The position numbers and the translations under genes were made by a program. This document shows, one piece after another, positions 16,766-25,900 of a stretch of DNA of 64,000 nucleotides; positions within the stretch are counted from its first letter, which is position 1; the number at the start of each line of letters is the position of its first letter. This DNA comes from Achromobacter xylosoxidans A8. GTDB lineage: Bacteria > Pseudomonadota > Gammaproteobacteria > Burkholderiales > Burkholderiaceae_B. The DNA is taken from NCBI RefSeq assembly GCF_000165835.1, contig NC_014640.1, forward strand, positions 4,526,001 through 4,590,000. Reading direction: 5' to 3'. The notes under the pieces are model-generated. The model searched no databases. It had not been told where the DNA came from and was given only the letters and a program-made list of their open reading frames with translations.

Positions 16766-17323
16766 TTAACTTCCGTTGGCCGCACAAGCCTTCGTGGGAG
16801 TGAGTTCAATGAGTCGGCTGGCGCTGTCTACGCCGTCCACGCCTAGGTCTTCGACGATTACTTTGCGATCCCGAACATATATCTCGTAGTTCGCGCCAGC
16901 TATCGGCGTGAAATAGCCTGCGTCACGCGTTTCGCGCATATAAATGGAGACGCCCGGCGAATGATACTTACCACCGACCTGACCATATATGGTCAAGGGA
17001 ATGCCGGCCTTTATGATGAATTCATCGAAGACAGCATCGCCACGCTTTGAAGTGGGAGCCATGCCAACGCTGCGACTGCCCTGATAATGGCTCCGCTGCA
17101 TGGTCTCCAACCCTTCCCCATGTCCCAACAGGCCAGGACTGGTGTAGCAGGTACGATCAAAATCCAGACGAATTCGATCGGCGGTGTAGACAAAAACACG
17201 GACGCGTGAGTTTTGGGTCGCGTCGTAGCTATTGAGAATATTAGGATTTGTTGCTGAGCAACCTGAGAGCCCACCTGATATCACTAATACAGAGACCAAT
17301 ATTCGAAACACAAAATTTGACAC
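16766..17323 (-). CDS. Lipoprotein of unknown function
   Basis: A 185-residue lipoprotein. The signal sequence VFRILVSVLVISGGLSGC has a lipobox ending at Cys22. The mature protein looks beta-rich (RVRVFVYTADRIRLDF, YEIYVRDRKVIVEDL), with two further cysteines (DRTCYTS and TKACAANGS) that could pair. The start is GTG at 17323, with GAGG 8 bases upstream. It follows another lipoprotein gene by 100 bases on the same strand. No domain is recognised. Confidence 0.72.
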   Translation of the reverse strand: MSNFVFRILVSVLVISGGLSGCSATNPNILNSYDATQNSRVRVFVYTADRIRLDFDRTCYTSPGLLGHGEGLETMQRSHYQGSRSVGMAPTSKRGDAVFDEFIIKAGIPLTIYGQVGGKYHSPGVSIYMRETRDAGYFTPIAGANYEIYVRDRKVIVEDLGVDGVDSASRLIELTPTKACAANGS

Positions 17324-17423
17324 TTCACGAACCTCGGCACAAGATAAATTCTGATGCTTGCATCAAGCGAAGACTACAGTTTCAGCTGAAGAAACCCAGC
17401 CCGACGCCCTGCTAATTGATAGA

Positions 17424-18104
17424 TTATTTCCCGAATGCATCACGAGGTTCCGCGAAACGCAGCAGGCCAGTCTTATGACATTGGTAGGGATACTTCTCGA
17501 TGCACCGCTGCACCATGGAGCGCGCCAGCTTGTTCGCGACATCCGCTGCGATCCGCTGTCCCTCGGCGTTCGGCCCACGGTTTGAAAAGTCGCGCAGCGA
17601 GATCCCATACGTATCTTCTGCCATGCCCCGGTACTCGCCCGACTCCGCGTCATACAGACGAATACCCACCGATACGCTGGCAGGATACTGCTGAGAACCC
17701 TCAAATGCGTTCGGCTGGCTCACCGCGACTACATACTTGACGCCTGCGGTCAGTGCATCCTCTTTCATCGTTTCCGGCCTGGCCGTCTTGAGGTCGAATT
17801 TGCGCAACTTTAATATTGCCTTGACACCCGCCGCATCCATGGCAGCTGGCAGTTCGGCATTCAACGCGTTGCATACTGATTCGGCAGCGTAGGTCGCAGG
17901 ATAGGCTGTTCTGGCACCTATGAAACCGACACTCGCGATCTTCTTTTTGAAATCGCAATCGGTGATGTATATCAGCACCGGACTGATCATCTCGCGAGGT
18001 TCCGGGTTCGTTGCCAAGGCTGCCGGCGGCGAGCCCATGATGAAGGAGCAGCCTGCGGAAGCGAATAGCGAGGCGAGTGTCAATATAAATCTACAGAAAA
18101 GCAT
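17424..18104 (-). CDS. Lipoprotein of unknown function with CsgG-like outline
   Basis: A 226-residue lipoprotein with lipobox SAGC (Cys19) after a short signal peptide. The mature protein has an alternating alpha/beta outline: VCNALNAELPAAMDAAGVKAILKLRKFDL, GVKYVVAVSQPNAF, SVSVGIRLYDAESGEYRG, then ADVANKLARSMVQRC. This outline is like that of lipoproteins with a CsgG/TolB-N-type half domain, but no sequence match can be claimed. A 15-bp perfect dyad lies 17-31 bases upstream of the ATG. The IS3 element is inserted 124 bases upstream and may have altered its expression. Confidence 0.72.
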   Translation of the reverse strand: MLFCRFILTLASLFASAGCSFIMGSPPAALATNPEPREMISPVLIYITDCDFKKKIASVGFIGARTAYPATYAAESVCNALNAELPAAMDAAGVKAILKLRKFDLKTARPETMKEDALTAGVKYVVAVSQPNAFEGSQQYPASVSVGIRLYDAESGEYRGMAEDTYGISLRDFSNRGPNAEGQRIAADVANKLARSMVQRCIEKYPYQCHKTGLLRFAEPRDAFGK

Positions 18105-18120
18105 AGTCTTCTAATTCTCT

Positions 18121-18135
18121 GATTTCTAAGAAATC
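18121..18135. promoter_or_regulatory. Perfect 15-bp dyad upstream of a lipoprotein gene
   Basis: GATTTCT-A-AGAAATC is a perfect palindrome around a central A, located 17-31 bases before the ATG at 18104. The one-base centre cannot form a hairpin loop, so an operator for a dimeric regulator is the likelier reading. Confidence 0.4.
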
Positions 18136-18258
18136 TACCTAAAAGAGCTTCCGACTGGAATCAGCCATCATCCCTGGCCATTTACACATTCACTCGTCAT
18201 CAGCTGATTGATGCCTCTATGTCAGACTGAGCTGACCCGGATTTCTCGGACAGTTTGG

Positions 18259-19113
18259 TTAAGACACGGAGGCCTCGACCTGGGCAGGGGTTCGATAACC
18301 TAGCCCCTGGTGGATTCGCTGGCGGTTATAGAAGACCTCAATGTAGTTAAAGATCGCCAGCCGCGCATGCTCCCTGCTGTGGAAGACCTTGTGATGCGTT
18401 AATTCGTTCTTTAAGTTGCTGAAGAAGCTCTCTGCGACGGCATTGTCGTAGGGATCCCCCTTGGCGCTCATGCTGATGATGATGCCGTGGTCCTTAAGCA
18501 TGCCTCGGTACTCTGCCGAACTGTACTGCGCACCGCGATCGCTGTGGTGCAACAGTCCAGGATCGGGACGGCGCCGGGCTAGGGCCATTTGAAGTGTATG
18601 GATCAACAACCTGCGGTCGGCCTTCTCGGCCATGCTCCAGCCGATCACCGACCGAGAGTAGAGATCCAGCAGTACGGCCAGATATAGCCAGCCTGTCCGT
18701 GTTGGTACAACCGTTATGTCGCCCACCCAGACTTTATTGGGACATTGCACGGTGAACTGACGTTGCAGGCGGTTCGGGGCTGGCCCCAGCAGCGAATGCT
18801 TCTCCAGCCGACGAAACCGCTGCTTGCGCAGCGCCTCGATGCCGGCTTGGCGTCGCAGTCTTGCGACGCGATGCTTGCCGCACGCCACGCCGTTGGCGTT
18901 AAGCGCGCGCCAGGTCTTTTCCGCGCCATACGCTTGCCGGCAGGTCTGATGGGTCTGCTCGATGGCCGCGAGCAGCTTGACGTCCTCTTGCTGCCTTGCC
19001 GAGGGTTCACGACGTTGCCAGTCGTAATACCCGCTGCGGCTGACGTGCAAGGCCCGGCATAACCGAGCGACCCGGAACTGCTGCTGATGAGCCTGCACAA
19101 AGGCGTACCTCAC
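18259..19113 (-). CDS. IS3-family transposase OrfB (DDE catalytic domain)
   Basis: A 284-residue integrase-like protein. An HTH_21-type N-terminal segment (SRSGYYDWQRREPSARQQ) is followed by the rve domain from about residue 120. All three catalytic acids are present: Asp in VWVGDITVVPT, Asp in LLHHSDRGAQYSS and Glu in DNAVAESFFSNLKNE. It is normally made as an OrfAB fusion by -1 frameshifting at the A7G run (19149-19142). After the slip the transframe reading gives KSGSVLCAGTAVRYAF, which joins this frame. The ORF ends 31 bases inside the left end of the element. Confidence 0.96.
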   Translation of the reverse strand: MRYAFVQAHQQQFRVARLCRALHVSRSGYYDWQRREPSARQQEDVKLLAAIEQTHQTCRQAYGAEKTWRALNANGVACGKHRVARLRRQAGIEALRKQRFRRLEKHSLLGPAPNRLQRQFTVQCPNKVWVGDITVVPTRTGWLYLAVLLDLYSRSVIGWSMAEKADRRLLIHTLQMALARRRPDPGLLHHSDRGAQYSSAEYRGMLKDHGIIISMSAKGDPYDNAVAESFFSNLKNELTHHKVFHSREHARLAIFNYIEVFYNRQRIHQGLGYRTPAQVEASVS

Positions 19114-19442
19114 GGCAGTTCCCGCGCAAAGTACGCTGCCGCTTTTTTTAAGATATCGCGCTCTTCGGTGACCTCGGCCAACTGACGCTTGAGGCGCTGA
19201 ATCTCGGTCTGCTCGTCGGTGCGAGCCTTGCCTTTACCGGGAAATGAGACGTCTGGGCCGTGTGTCGCCAGCTCTTTCTTCCATCGGTAAATAATCGACC
19301 GCTTCACGCCCAGCATCAGCGATAGTTGCGTGCCGCTGACCTTGCCTTCCTCCAGTTGTCTGACCGCCTCGATCTTGAACTCCCGACTGTGATACTGGCG
19401 TTTGGCTTCAAGCGGCTTGCCTTCGGGTTTGGATTTATCCAT
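19110..19442 (-). CDS. IS3-family transposase OrfA (HTH and leucine zipper)
   Basis: A 110-residue protein. The helix-turn-helix lies at about 20-60 (SREFKIEAVRQLEEGKVSGTQLSLMLGVKRSIIYRWKKEL). A leucine-zipper segment follows at about 75-105 (EIQRLKRQLAEVTEERDILKKAAAYF). It binds the element's ends and contributes the N-terminal part of the OrfAB transposase. The slippery sequence TTA AAA AAA G lies near its 3' end, and its stop overlaps the OrfB start by four bases. ATG at 19442 is 37 bases inside the inner edge of the right inverted repeat. Confidence 0.95.
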   Translation of the reverse strand: MDKSKPEGKPLEAKRQYHSREFKIEAVRQLEEGKVSGTQLSLMLGVKRSIIYRWKKELATHGPDVSFPGKGKARTDEQTEIQRLKRQLAEVTEERDILKKAAAYFARELP

Positions 19443-19503
19443 GGGACACCTCCTTCAAGTATTGTCTACTTCTTCGGGTGTCCGGAAAACCCGGGTTAGC
19501 TCA

Positions 19504-19711
19504 GACTAGATTTAGATAACCAGAAAATCTAGCCTGATATCTTATTTAGACACCTTATTTATGTAGTCTGACTACCTTATTTATGGAAGCCGTCATTGCG
19601 ATCAATTTTAGCCAGCACGAGAACTTCTCCCGTTTTCCGTGATTTTCTACTCGACCAAAAAAATACCCGACGCTCTTCTTTTCGAGCCCCTGAACGCAAT
19701 AACCTTAAAAT
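19504..19711. other. AT-rich gap between IS3 element and immunity gene
   Basis: 208 bases, AT-rich, without a supported gene. CTAGATTT (19506-19513) and AAATCTAG (19525-19532) form a perfect 8-bp inverted repeat with an 11-base loop, possibly the terminator stem of the secretion operon. TTATTTA occurs three times between 19542 and 19583. The sequence looks like the degenerate tail of a toxin/immunity exchange region. Confidence 0.4.
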
Positions 19712-19927
19712 TCAGTACTTCCCTTTTTCCCTGAAGGGCTTGACATTAACCATAGCGGCCTTCGCCGCATACATACCCACGCCCCCAACCACCACTCCGA
19801 TCAGGGCCAAAAAATAAATATCAAACCGCAACCCAAGCAGGGCCAAGACAACCCCAACCCAAATTAACAATCCTCGGAACCAGCGCTTGAAATTTCCTTC
19901 CGCGATTATCACGCCATAGAAACTCAT
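19712..19927 (-). CDS. Two-helix small membrane protein, candidate CDI immunity protein
   Basis: A 71-residue protein with two hydrophobic helices (LLIWVGVVLALLGLRF and IYFLALIGVVVGGVGMYAA) and basic ends. ATG at 19927 follows the TpsA stop by a single base (TGA-C-ATG), with AGGAG inside the end of the tpsA gene, so translation is coupled. Position, size and codon composition fit an immunity gene in B-A-I order. Membrane-embedded immunity proteins are known for CDI toxins that act on the inner membrane. No sequence family is recognised; the role is inferred from context only. An in-frame extension to 19945 overlaps tpsA and is less likely. Confidence 0.65.
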   Translation of the reverse strand: MSFYGVIIAEGNFKRWFRGLLIWVGVVLALLGLRFDIYFLALIGVVVGGVGMYAAKAAMVNVKPFREKGKY

Positions 19928-19928
19928 G

Positions 19929-22900
19929 TCATCTCCTACCAACACTATTCAAATAACCATTGCTTTTTACCAACTCCGCAAGCTCATTAATAGCGGGCGC
20001 AAGCACTGGATATCTATCTGACGCAAAAGCGCCTACCATATCAACGGTCGAATCACTTACAGATTTTTTCCAATTTGGCCTCACCATTTGCTCGAACAGA
20101 CTACTTGCAGCACCTATCGCGGTGGCGGCACCAGCAACTGGGGCATTTCCCGCGGCAGTTGCTGCAGCAGCGATTCTCCCGGCCATACTCGACACCCAAG
20201 CGGCGTTATCTGCAGCTCGAATCGCCTGTTGAACATGACCCAGCTGAGTCATGTTCGGAGCCAAACCAGCTACACATTCGGCTGTTGCGCAGTACCTAGC
20301 CACAGTATCATCAATTGGAATATAGCCTGTTCGTGGACTAGTATCACGAAAAATCGGAGCAGGCAAATACTGGGCCATATATGGAATTTCACTTTTATTT
20401 ACGAAATCAGCTATGAATGCCTGAATAGCCGGATCCACCTTTCCCGCTTTCTGAACATAGACAACCGAGCCAGCCTCATTTGACCATACGGCTCCCGAGT
20501 CAGTTTGCGTCACACCACCAATCTGAACATCAGGTACCCCAGGATAAGTCGTGCCTCCGATCACGAAACTCATCTGGCGCATTTGATCTTCAATATATTC
20601 AAGCGAAACATCTCCACCTTTCGCGCGTATGGCATCGGCAATTTTTTTTGCGACCGCCCTTTCTTCGGGATGCAATTGCCGGTTGTACATGTCCGCAACG
20701 GAGGCCCCCCCTGCTCCACTGAGCCCACCAGCAGCCCCGCCAGCCGCACTACCGATGACGTTGAGAATCACCCTGGTAACTTGCTCTCGCGCTTCGCCTG
20801 ACAAGCCCGCAACGGCTTGTTCCACTTGCTCCTTAACCAAGCTGGTTGCAAGATCTCCCGCAACCGTGCCCGCAATAGCCCCAGCTACATTTCCCCCGCC
20901 CAACGCCGCAGCAATCCCCGCCACTGCCGCATGCAACCCGATCGCGCCCGGCTTACCTTCCCCCCAAAGATCCGGATCCTTCTCCTTTAGGGTCTTCAGC
21001 GCATCCCCCGCAAGCTGCATCCCCAACTGGCCGAAGGCTTGCTGGAACTCCAACTGCTCGCGGACCTTGTCCTTGTCGAAGATCTGCCCAATGCTGCCGT
21101 TCGCGCCAGCAGTATCCCGACTAAGCCCCGCCGTGCTATCCCGGCCGCTGTCCTTGTCCGAACGCACCTCAATCGTGCCCGGAGCAATCGCAGCGTAGGT
21201 AGTGCCGGAATCGCTGCCGCTGGTTTGGCCGAAGCTGAAGCCCGACGGTCCCCCCTTGTTTGCGCCGCCCTTGTTGGCAACGTCGAAGGCTCCTGACATG
21301 CCCAGATTCACGCCCACGGTGGTGGACTTGTACTCGGCCTTGTTCTTCAGGTCGGTAAAGCCCAACGTTTCCGTCGACAGCCTGTTCTTCGCGGCATCGG
21401 CATCGCTGGCGATCACCGCGCCGTCGAGCTGGGTATGTTTGCCCACGGAGACGTCGAAGCCGCCCGAACCCGCATACAGTCCGGACTGCTCAATCACGCT
21501 GTCGTAGTTCGACTTGGTCTTGCCCGTGCTGGCGCCGATGTAGGCGCTGCCCGTCATGGAACCGAAGCTGAAGCTGCCGCCCGCGTTGGCCTGTTTCTGC
21601 TTGGCGTTGTAGCGGTCCGTGTCCTGCTGGCTGGCTATGGTCAGATTCCTGCCGATGTCTGCGCGGATGCTGTCGGCGCGCGCTTGCGCGCCTTCCAGCA
21701 ACGTGTCGCGGCCCGAAGTCAGCGTCAGGTTGTCCCGGGCGCTGATCTGGGTTTCGCGGTACGTCGTGCCGTTGCCCTTGGCGTTGCCACTGCCCATGTA
21801 ACCGCTGGCGAAGATGTTGATGCCGCCACCGCTACCGCTGTCGGATACGCCAATGCCCACGCCCACCTTCCACCCGCTGTTCTTGTTGGTTGAGGTCTCC
21901 GTGGAACTCTGTGCCTGGCTCAGCAGCGAAAGATCGTTCGTGGCTCCAAGCAGCACGTTCTTGCCAGTGACATCGCTTCCGATGATGGACAAATTGCCCG
22001 AGCCCGGAACGCCTCGCTCACCCAAGGCCACGATGGAGACATTGCCGCCTCCCATGACGGAAGAGCCGAATACCGACTCCTGCGTGCGCTTCGTTTCGCT
22101 GACCGATTTGCTGGCGCCTACGCTAATCTGGATCTGCGCGCTGGCGTTCTCCTTATCCGCTGCCGTGGCATTGGTTCCTTCTGCAGCCTCCAGCATGCGA
22201 TTGGCCTGCACCGCCTGATAGGCGGCCTGGCCCACTTTGACCGCGGCCAGGCGGCCGCTCTTGGCATCGTCTGCCTGTTTGAGCGTGCCGTGTATCTGTT
22301 GGGCGGCACCGAGCACGCCGCCCGCCACGCCTATCGTGATTCCGGATTGCTTGAACTCGTGGTACTCGTGCTGACGGGCTTCACCGACGCCAGCGATGAT
22401 CGCCACATTGCGGCCGCTGATCGAGATATCTCCGTCCTGCGCCAGTACGTTGCTGGCGAAGATTCCCACGTCGCGCCCGGCGTCGATGGTCAGATTGCCG
22501 CCCACGCTGCCGACAGTGCTGCTGGAGTAGCCTCCGCTTTCGCCCTTCATCCAGTCGGTTCGTTGCTGCTTGCTATAACCGACGCTGAAGCCACCGCCAC
22601 CGCCAAAGCCAGACTTGGTCACCTTCTCGTACTGGTAGTCCTTGTACGACTCGGTCGCTGCGGCAATGTTGATGTCCCGATTCGCCATCAGCGTGACGTC
22701 GTTGTCCCCGATGACATTCGACCCCACCACATTCAAATCCCGCCCAGCCATCAACACCGCCGTGTCACCGGTAAAGGTCGACCCCTTGGCCTGTTCCCAG
22801 TCGCTGGAGGAGATGGTGTGCGTGGTCTTGGACGACAGGAAGCTCTTGGTCTTGTAGCGAACCTCGTCATAAGCCGAGCCGGTTTCCACCCCGGCGACCA

Positions 22901-25900
22901 GGTTGATGTCGCGTCCCGCGCCCACCGCCAGCTGCTTGCCAGCAGTGACTTCGGCCGCACGCGCATTGACGTCCTGGCCCGCGACCAACGTGAGATTGCC
23001 GCCCGCCGCGATGGTCGAGCTGACTTCGGAGCTGGTGCTCAGGTCGTGGCGGTTGTTCTTCTTCAAGACCAGCGATTCGCCGTGGCTCTCCGTAAGCGTT
23101 TCCAGGGCGATGTCACGCCCGGCCTGCAGGCGCGCGTCATCCTTGACCGAGACTTGCGCCGCGGTCAGCGTGATGTCGCGGCCAGCCTGCATGTTGAGGT
23201 TGCCTGCGTCGACGCGGGCCACGCCGCTGACGTGCGTGCCCCAGGTGCTGCCGAAGTTCTCGGAGGCCGCGGTGGACGTCAGGGCGATGTCTCGTCCCGC
23301 CTTCAGGGCGACGTTGTCGCCCTTGATCAGCGACACCAGATTGGTCAGGTCCTCGCGCGCGGCGAGGTCGACGGTGGAGCCCTGGATCAGGCCGCCGCCC
23401 TGGTTGACGATGTTGCCGGCGGTCATGACGGTGGCTTCGCGCGCGCCGATGGTGCCGCTGTTGACGATGTCGCCTTCGGCTTCCAGCTTGACGTTGCGGC
23501 CGGCCATGAGGGTGCCGTCGCCCTTCAGGTCGCCTTCGCGCACCAGCAGGTAGACCTGCGGAACCAGCACGGTCTCGGTGGTGCCGTCGGGCAGCGTGAC
23601 GGTCTGTTCGACCAGCCAGACCAGGTCAGTGCTGAGTTGGCGCTGCTGCGCCTCGGTCAGCGCCACGCCGAGCTGGATGCCGTTGTCGCGGGCGAACTGC
23701 GCACCGGCAGCGAGCAGGGCCTTGTACTGGCTGTCGTTGTCACTGTACTTGTCGAGGAAGCGCTGGCCGGTGGTGGCCAGGATCTGGTCGGACACGAGCT
23801 TCTGTTCATAGAAGCCGTCGCCCAGGCGCTTGGGTTGGCCCGAGGGCGTCAGGAATTTGGCGCCCGCGGGCACCAGCGAATCCCAGCTGCCCAGGCGCGC
23901 GCCGGACAGGTTCTGGCCGTCGGCTGCGGCGGTGGCGCCGCTGGCAGAGAGCGAGCCGCCCGCGCCGAGCGCGGCGCCGGCGAGGCCGGATGCGCCTTGC
24001 GCGTCCAAGCGCTGGCCGTCCAGGCCGCTATTGGCGCCGACCGTGGCGCCGGCCTGACCCGCGTTCGAGACCGAACCCGCGCCGACGCCGGCATTGACGG
24101 CTCCGGAGTTGCCTTGGTCGTCCAGGCGCTGGCCTTGCAGGCCGTTGCTGGCGCCGACAGTAGCGCCGCCCTGGCCCGAAGTCGAGACCGAGCCCGCGCC
24201 AACGCCGGCATTGACCGTGCCGGCCGCGCCGGGTTGGTCGTTGCGTACGCCCGTCACGCCGCCGCCCGAGCCGACGCCGTTGCCGATGCTGGTGCCAGGC
24301 AGCGCGCCCGGCTGGCTCAGCAGGTCCAGCAGGTAGTCGCTGGAGACGGTCGGACGCTGGCCGACGAAACGCGGATCGGTGGCGACGACGTAAGGCGCAT
24401 CCGGCCTGCCATTGACGGTGTAGAGCTGGCTGTCCGGAATGCCGGCAGGATGGGAGACAGTGCGCACCACCGTGCCGCCAGGCAGGCCGACGCTGGCGAC
24501 CAGCACTGGTCCAGGCGCGGCGCCGCCATTGCTGGCGCCGGGTCGGGAGCCGTTGAGCTGGACGGCGACGTTGCCGCCGGAGGTGCCGACCGGCAGTTCG
24601 ATGGGCTGGCCCGCGAGGGTGGCGTTGTAAGCCTCGGAGTATTCCTTGCGGTCGCGCGAACGCGCCTGGGTAACCGTCATGGTCCCCGTCCGCGTGACGG
24701 TACGTTCACCGCCCGCGCCGATGTTGTTGATGGCGGGACCGGCCACCGTGAGCGCGCCGCCTGCGGCGATCTGGCTCTTGTCATTGGTGACTGAGCCCGT
24801 GAGCGTCATGGCCCCACCCGACAGGATCTTGCCGGGGTCGGACGAGAGGGTACGGGTCTCGGTAACGGTCTCCTGCACCTGGTAATAGGTGAACGTGCCG
24901 ACCAGGCGGTTGTTGAAGTCGGCGTTGAATGCCCGGATGCGCGCTTCCAACTCCATGTGCGGCGCCTTGTAGGCGGCGTAGGCTTCTTCGTAAGCCTTGC
25001 GGCGCGCTTTCTCGGCTGCGCAGCCATCGATAATCGCGCAGTTGTCATACAGCGGCGGAACCCAGACCGGCATGGGGCCGGCCGGAGGCGTGACACCGAA
25101 GACAGACCAGATGCGCTCTCCGGAACCGTAAAGGAATTTCTCCGGCCGGTCCCAGCAAAGGTCGGCCGCATCGCCGCCGCTGCACCCGACGTCGGGAGGG
25201 GTATAGGTCGGCGTAATGGGCGAAGTCTCGCCGCCCCTGCCCTTCTTGCTCGGCGTGTAGTCGAACGGCGGTCCATAGCGCGACGCCGGATACTGGGTGG
25301 ACGGCAGCAGGAACATGCGTTCCGGATCATCGTTCAGCCAGGCCGGATCCTTGCTGCACATAGGCGTCACTTCGTCGCACAGCCAATTGGTCTCGGCGTC
25401 GTACATGTCGGTGGTACCCGCCGGGGTGAAGTACACCTTGGACGTGCTGGACACCTGCACCGTTTCGTTGCTGTAGCGGTCGTTCTGGTTGCGGATGGAC
25501 GCGGCCGAGATGTCGGCATTGCCTGCCGCTTCAATAGTGGCGGACGCGTTCAGGAGCGAACCGGCCTGGCCGATGGCGCGGCCGGCGGCGTCCAGCGCGC
25601 CGCCGATGCGCAGGTCGGCGCCCGCGTAGACCAGCGCGTGGTCGCGGTTGACCAGCGAGCCCACGCCCAGGTCCATGCTCCCGCGCGATGCGATGACGGC
25701 TCCGCCGCCCGCGCCTGCACCGTTGACCAGCGTGCCTGCCTGGATCGACACGGCATCGCCGTAGATGCGGCCGGTGTTGTCGACGCGGCCCGCGGTGATG
25801 CGGGTCGAAGCGCCGTCGATGAGGCCGGCGTTGGTCAGGCCCTGCGTCACCGTGATGCGGTTCTGGCCGCCGGCCAGCAATTGGCCGGAAGCCTGGTTGT

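Larger units (their letters stand above)
18228..19503 (-). mobile_element. Complete IS3-family insertion sequence (1276 bp)
   Basis: The element is bounded by 25-bp inverted repeats at 18228-18252 and 19479-19503. They match at 21 of 25 positions, both beginning TGAGCT and ending CGGACA. It is flanked by a 3-bp direct repeat GAC (18225-18227 and 19504-19506), the target duplication size typical of the family. Inside are orfA and orfB on the minus strand, overlapping in a -1 relation with an A7G slippery run. Both reading frames are intact, so the element looks recent and potentially mobile. Confidence 0.95.

Noticed and set aside
19577..19711. A 44-codon basic reading frame in phase directly after the stop of the candidate immunity gene
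   Set aside because: It has no start codon of its own apart from a TTG, no ribosome site and no recognised similarity. A chance open stretch or the decayed end of an older immunity gene is as likely.
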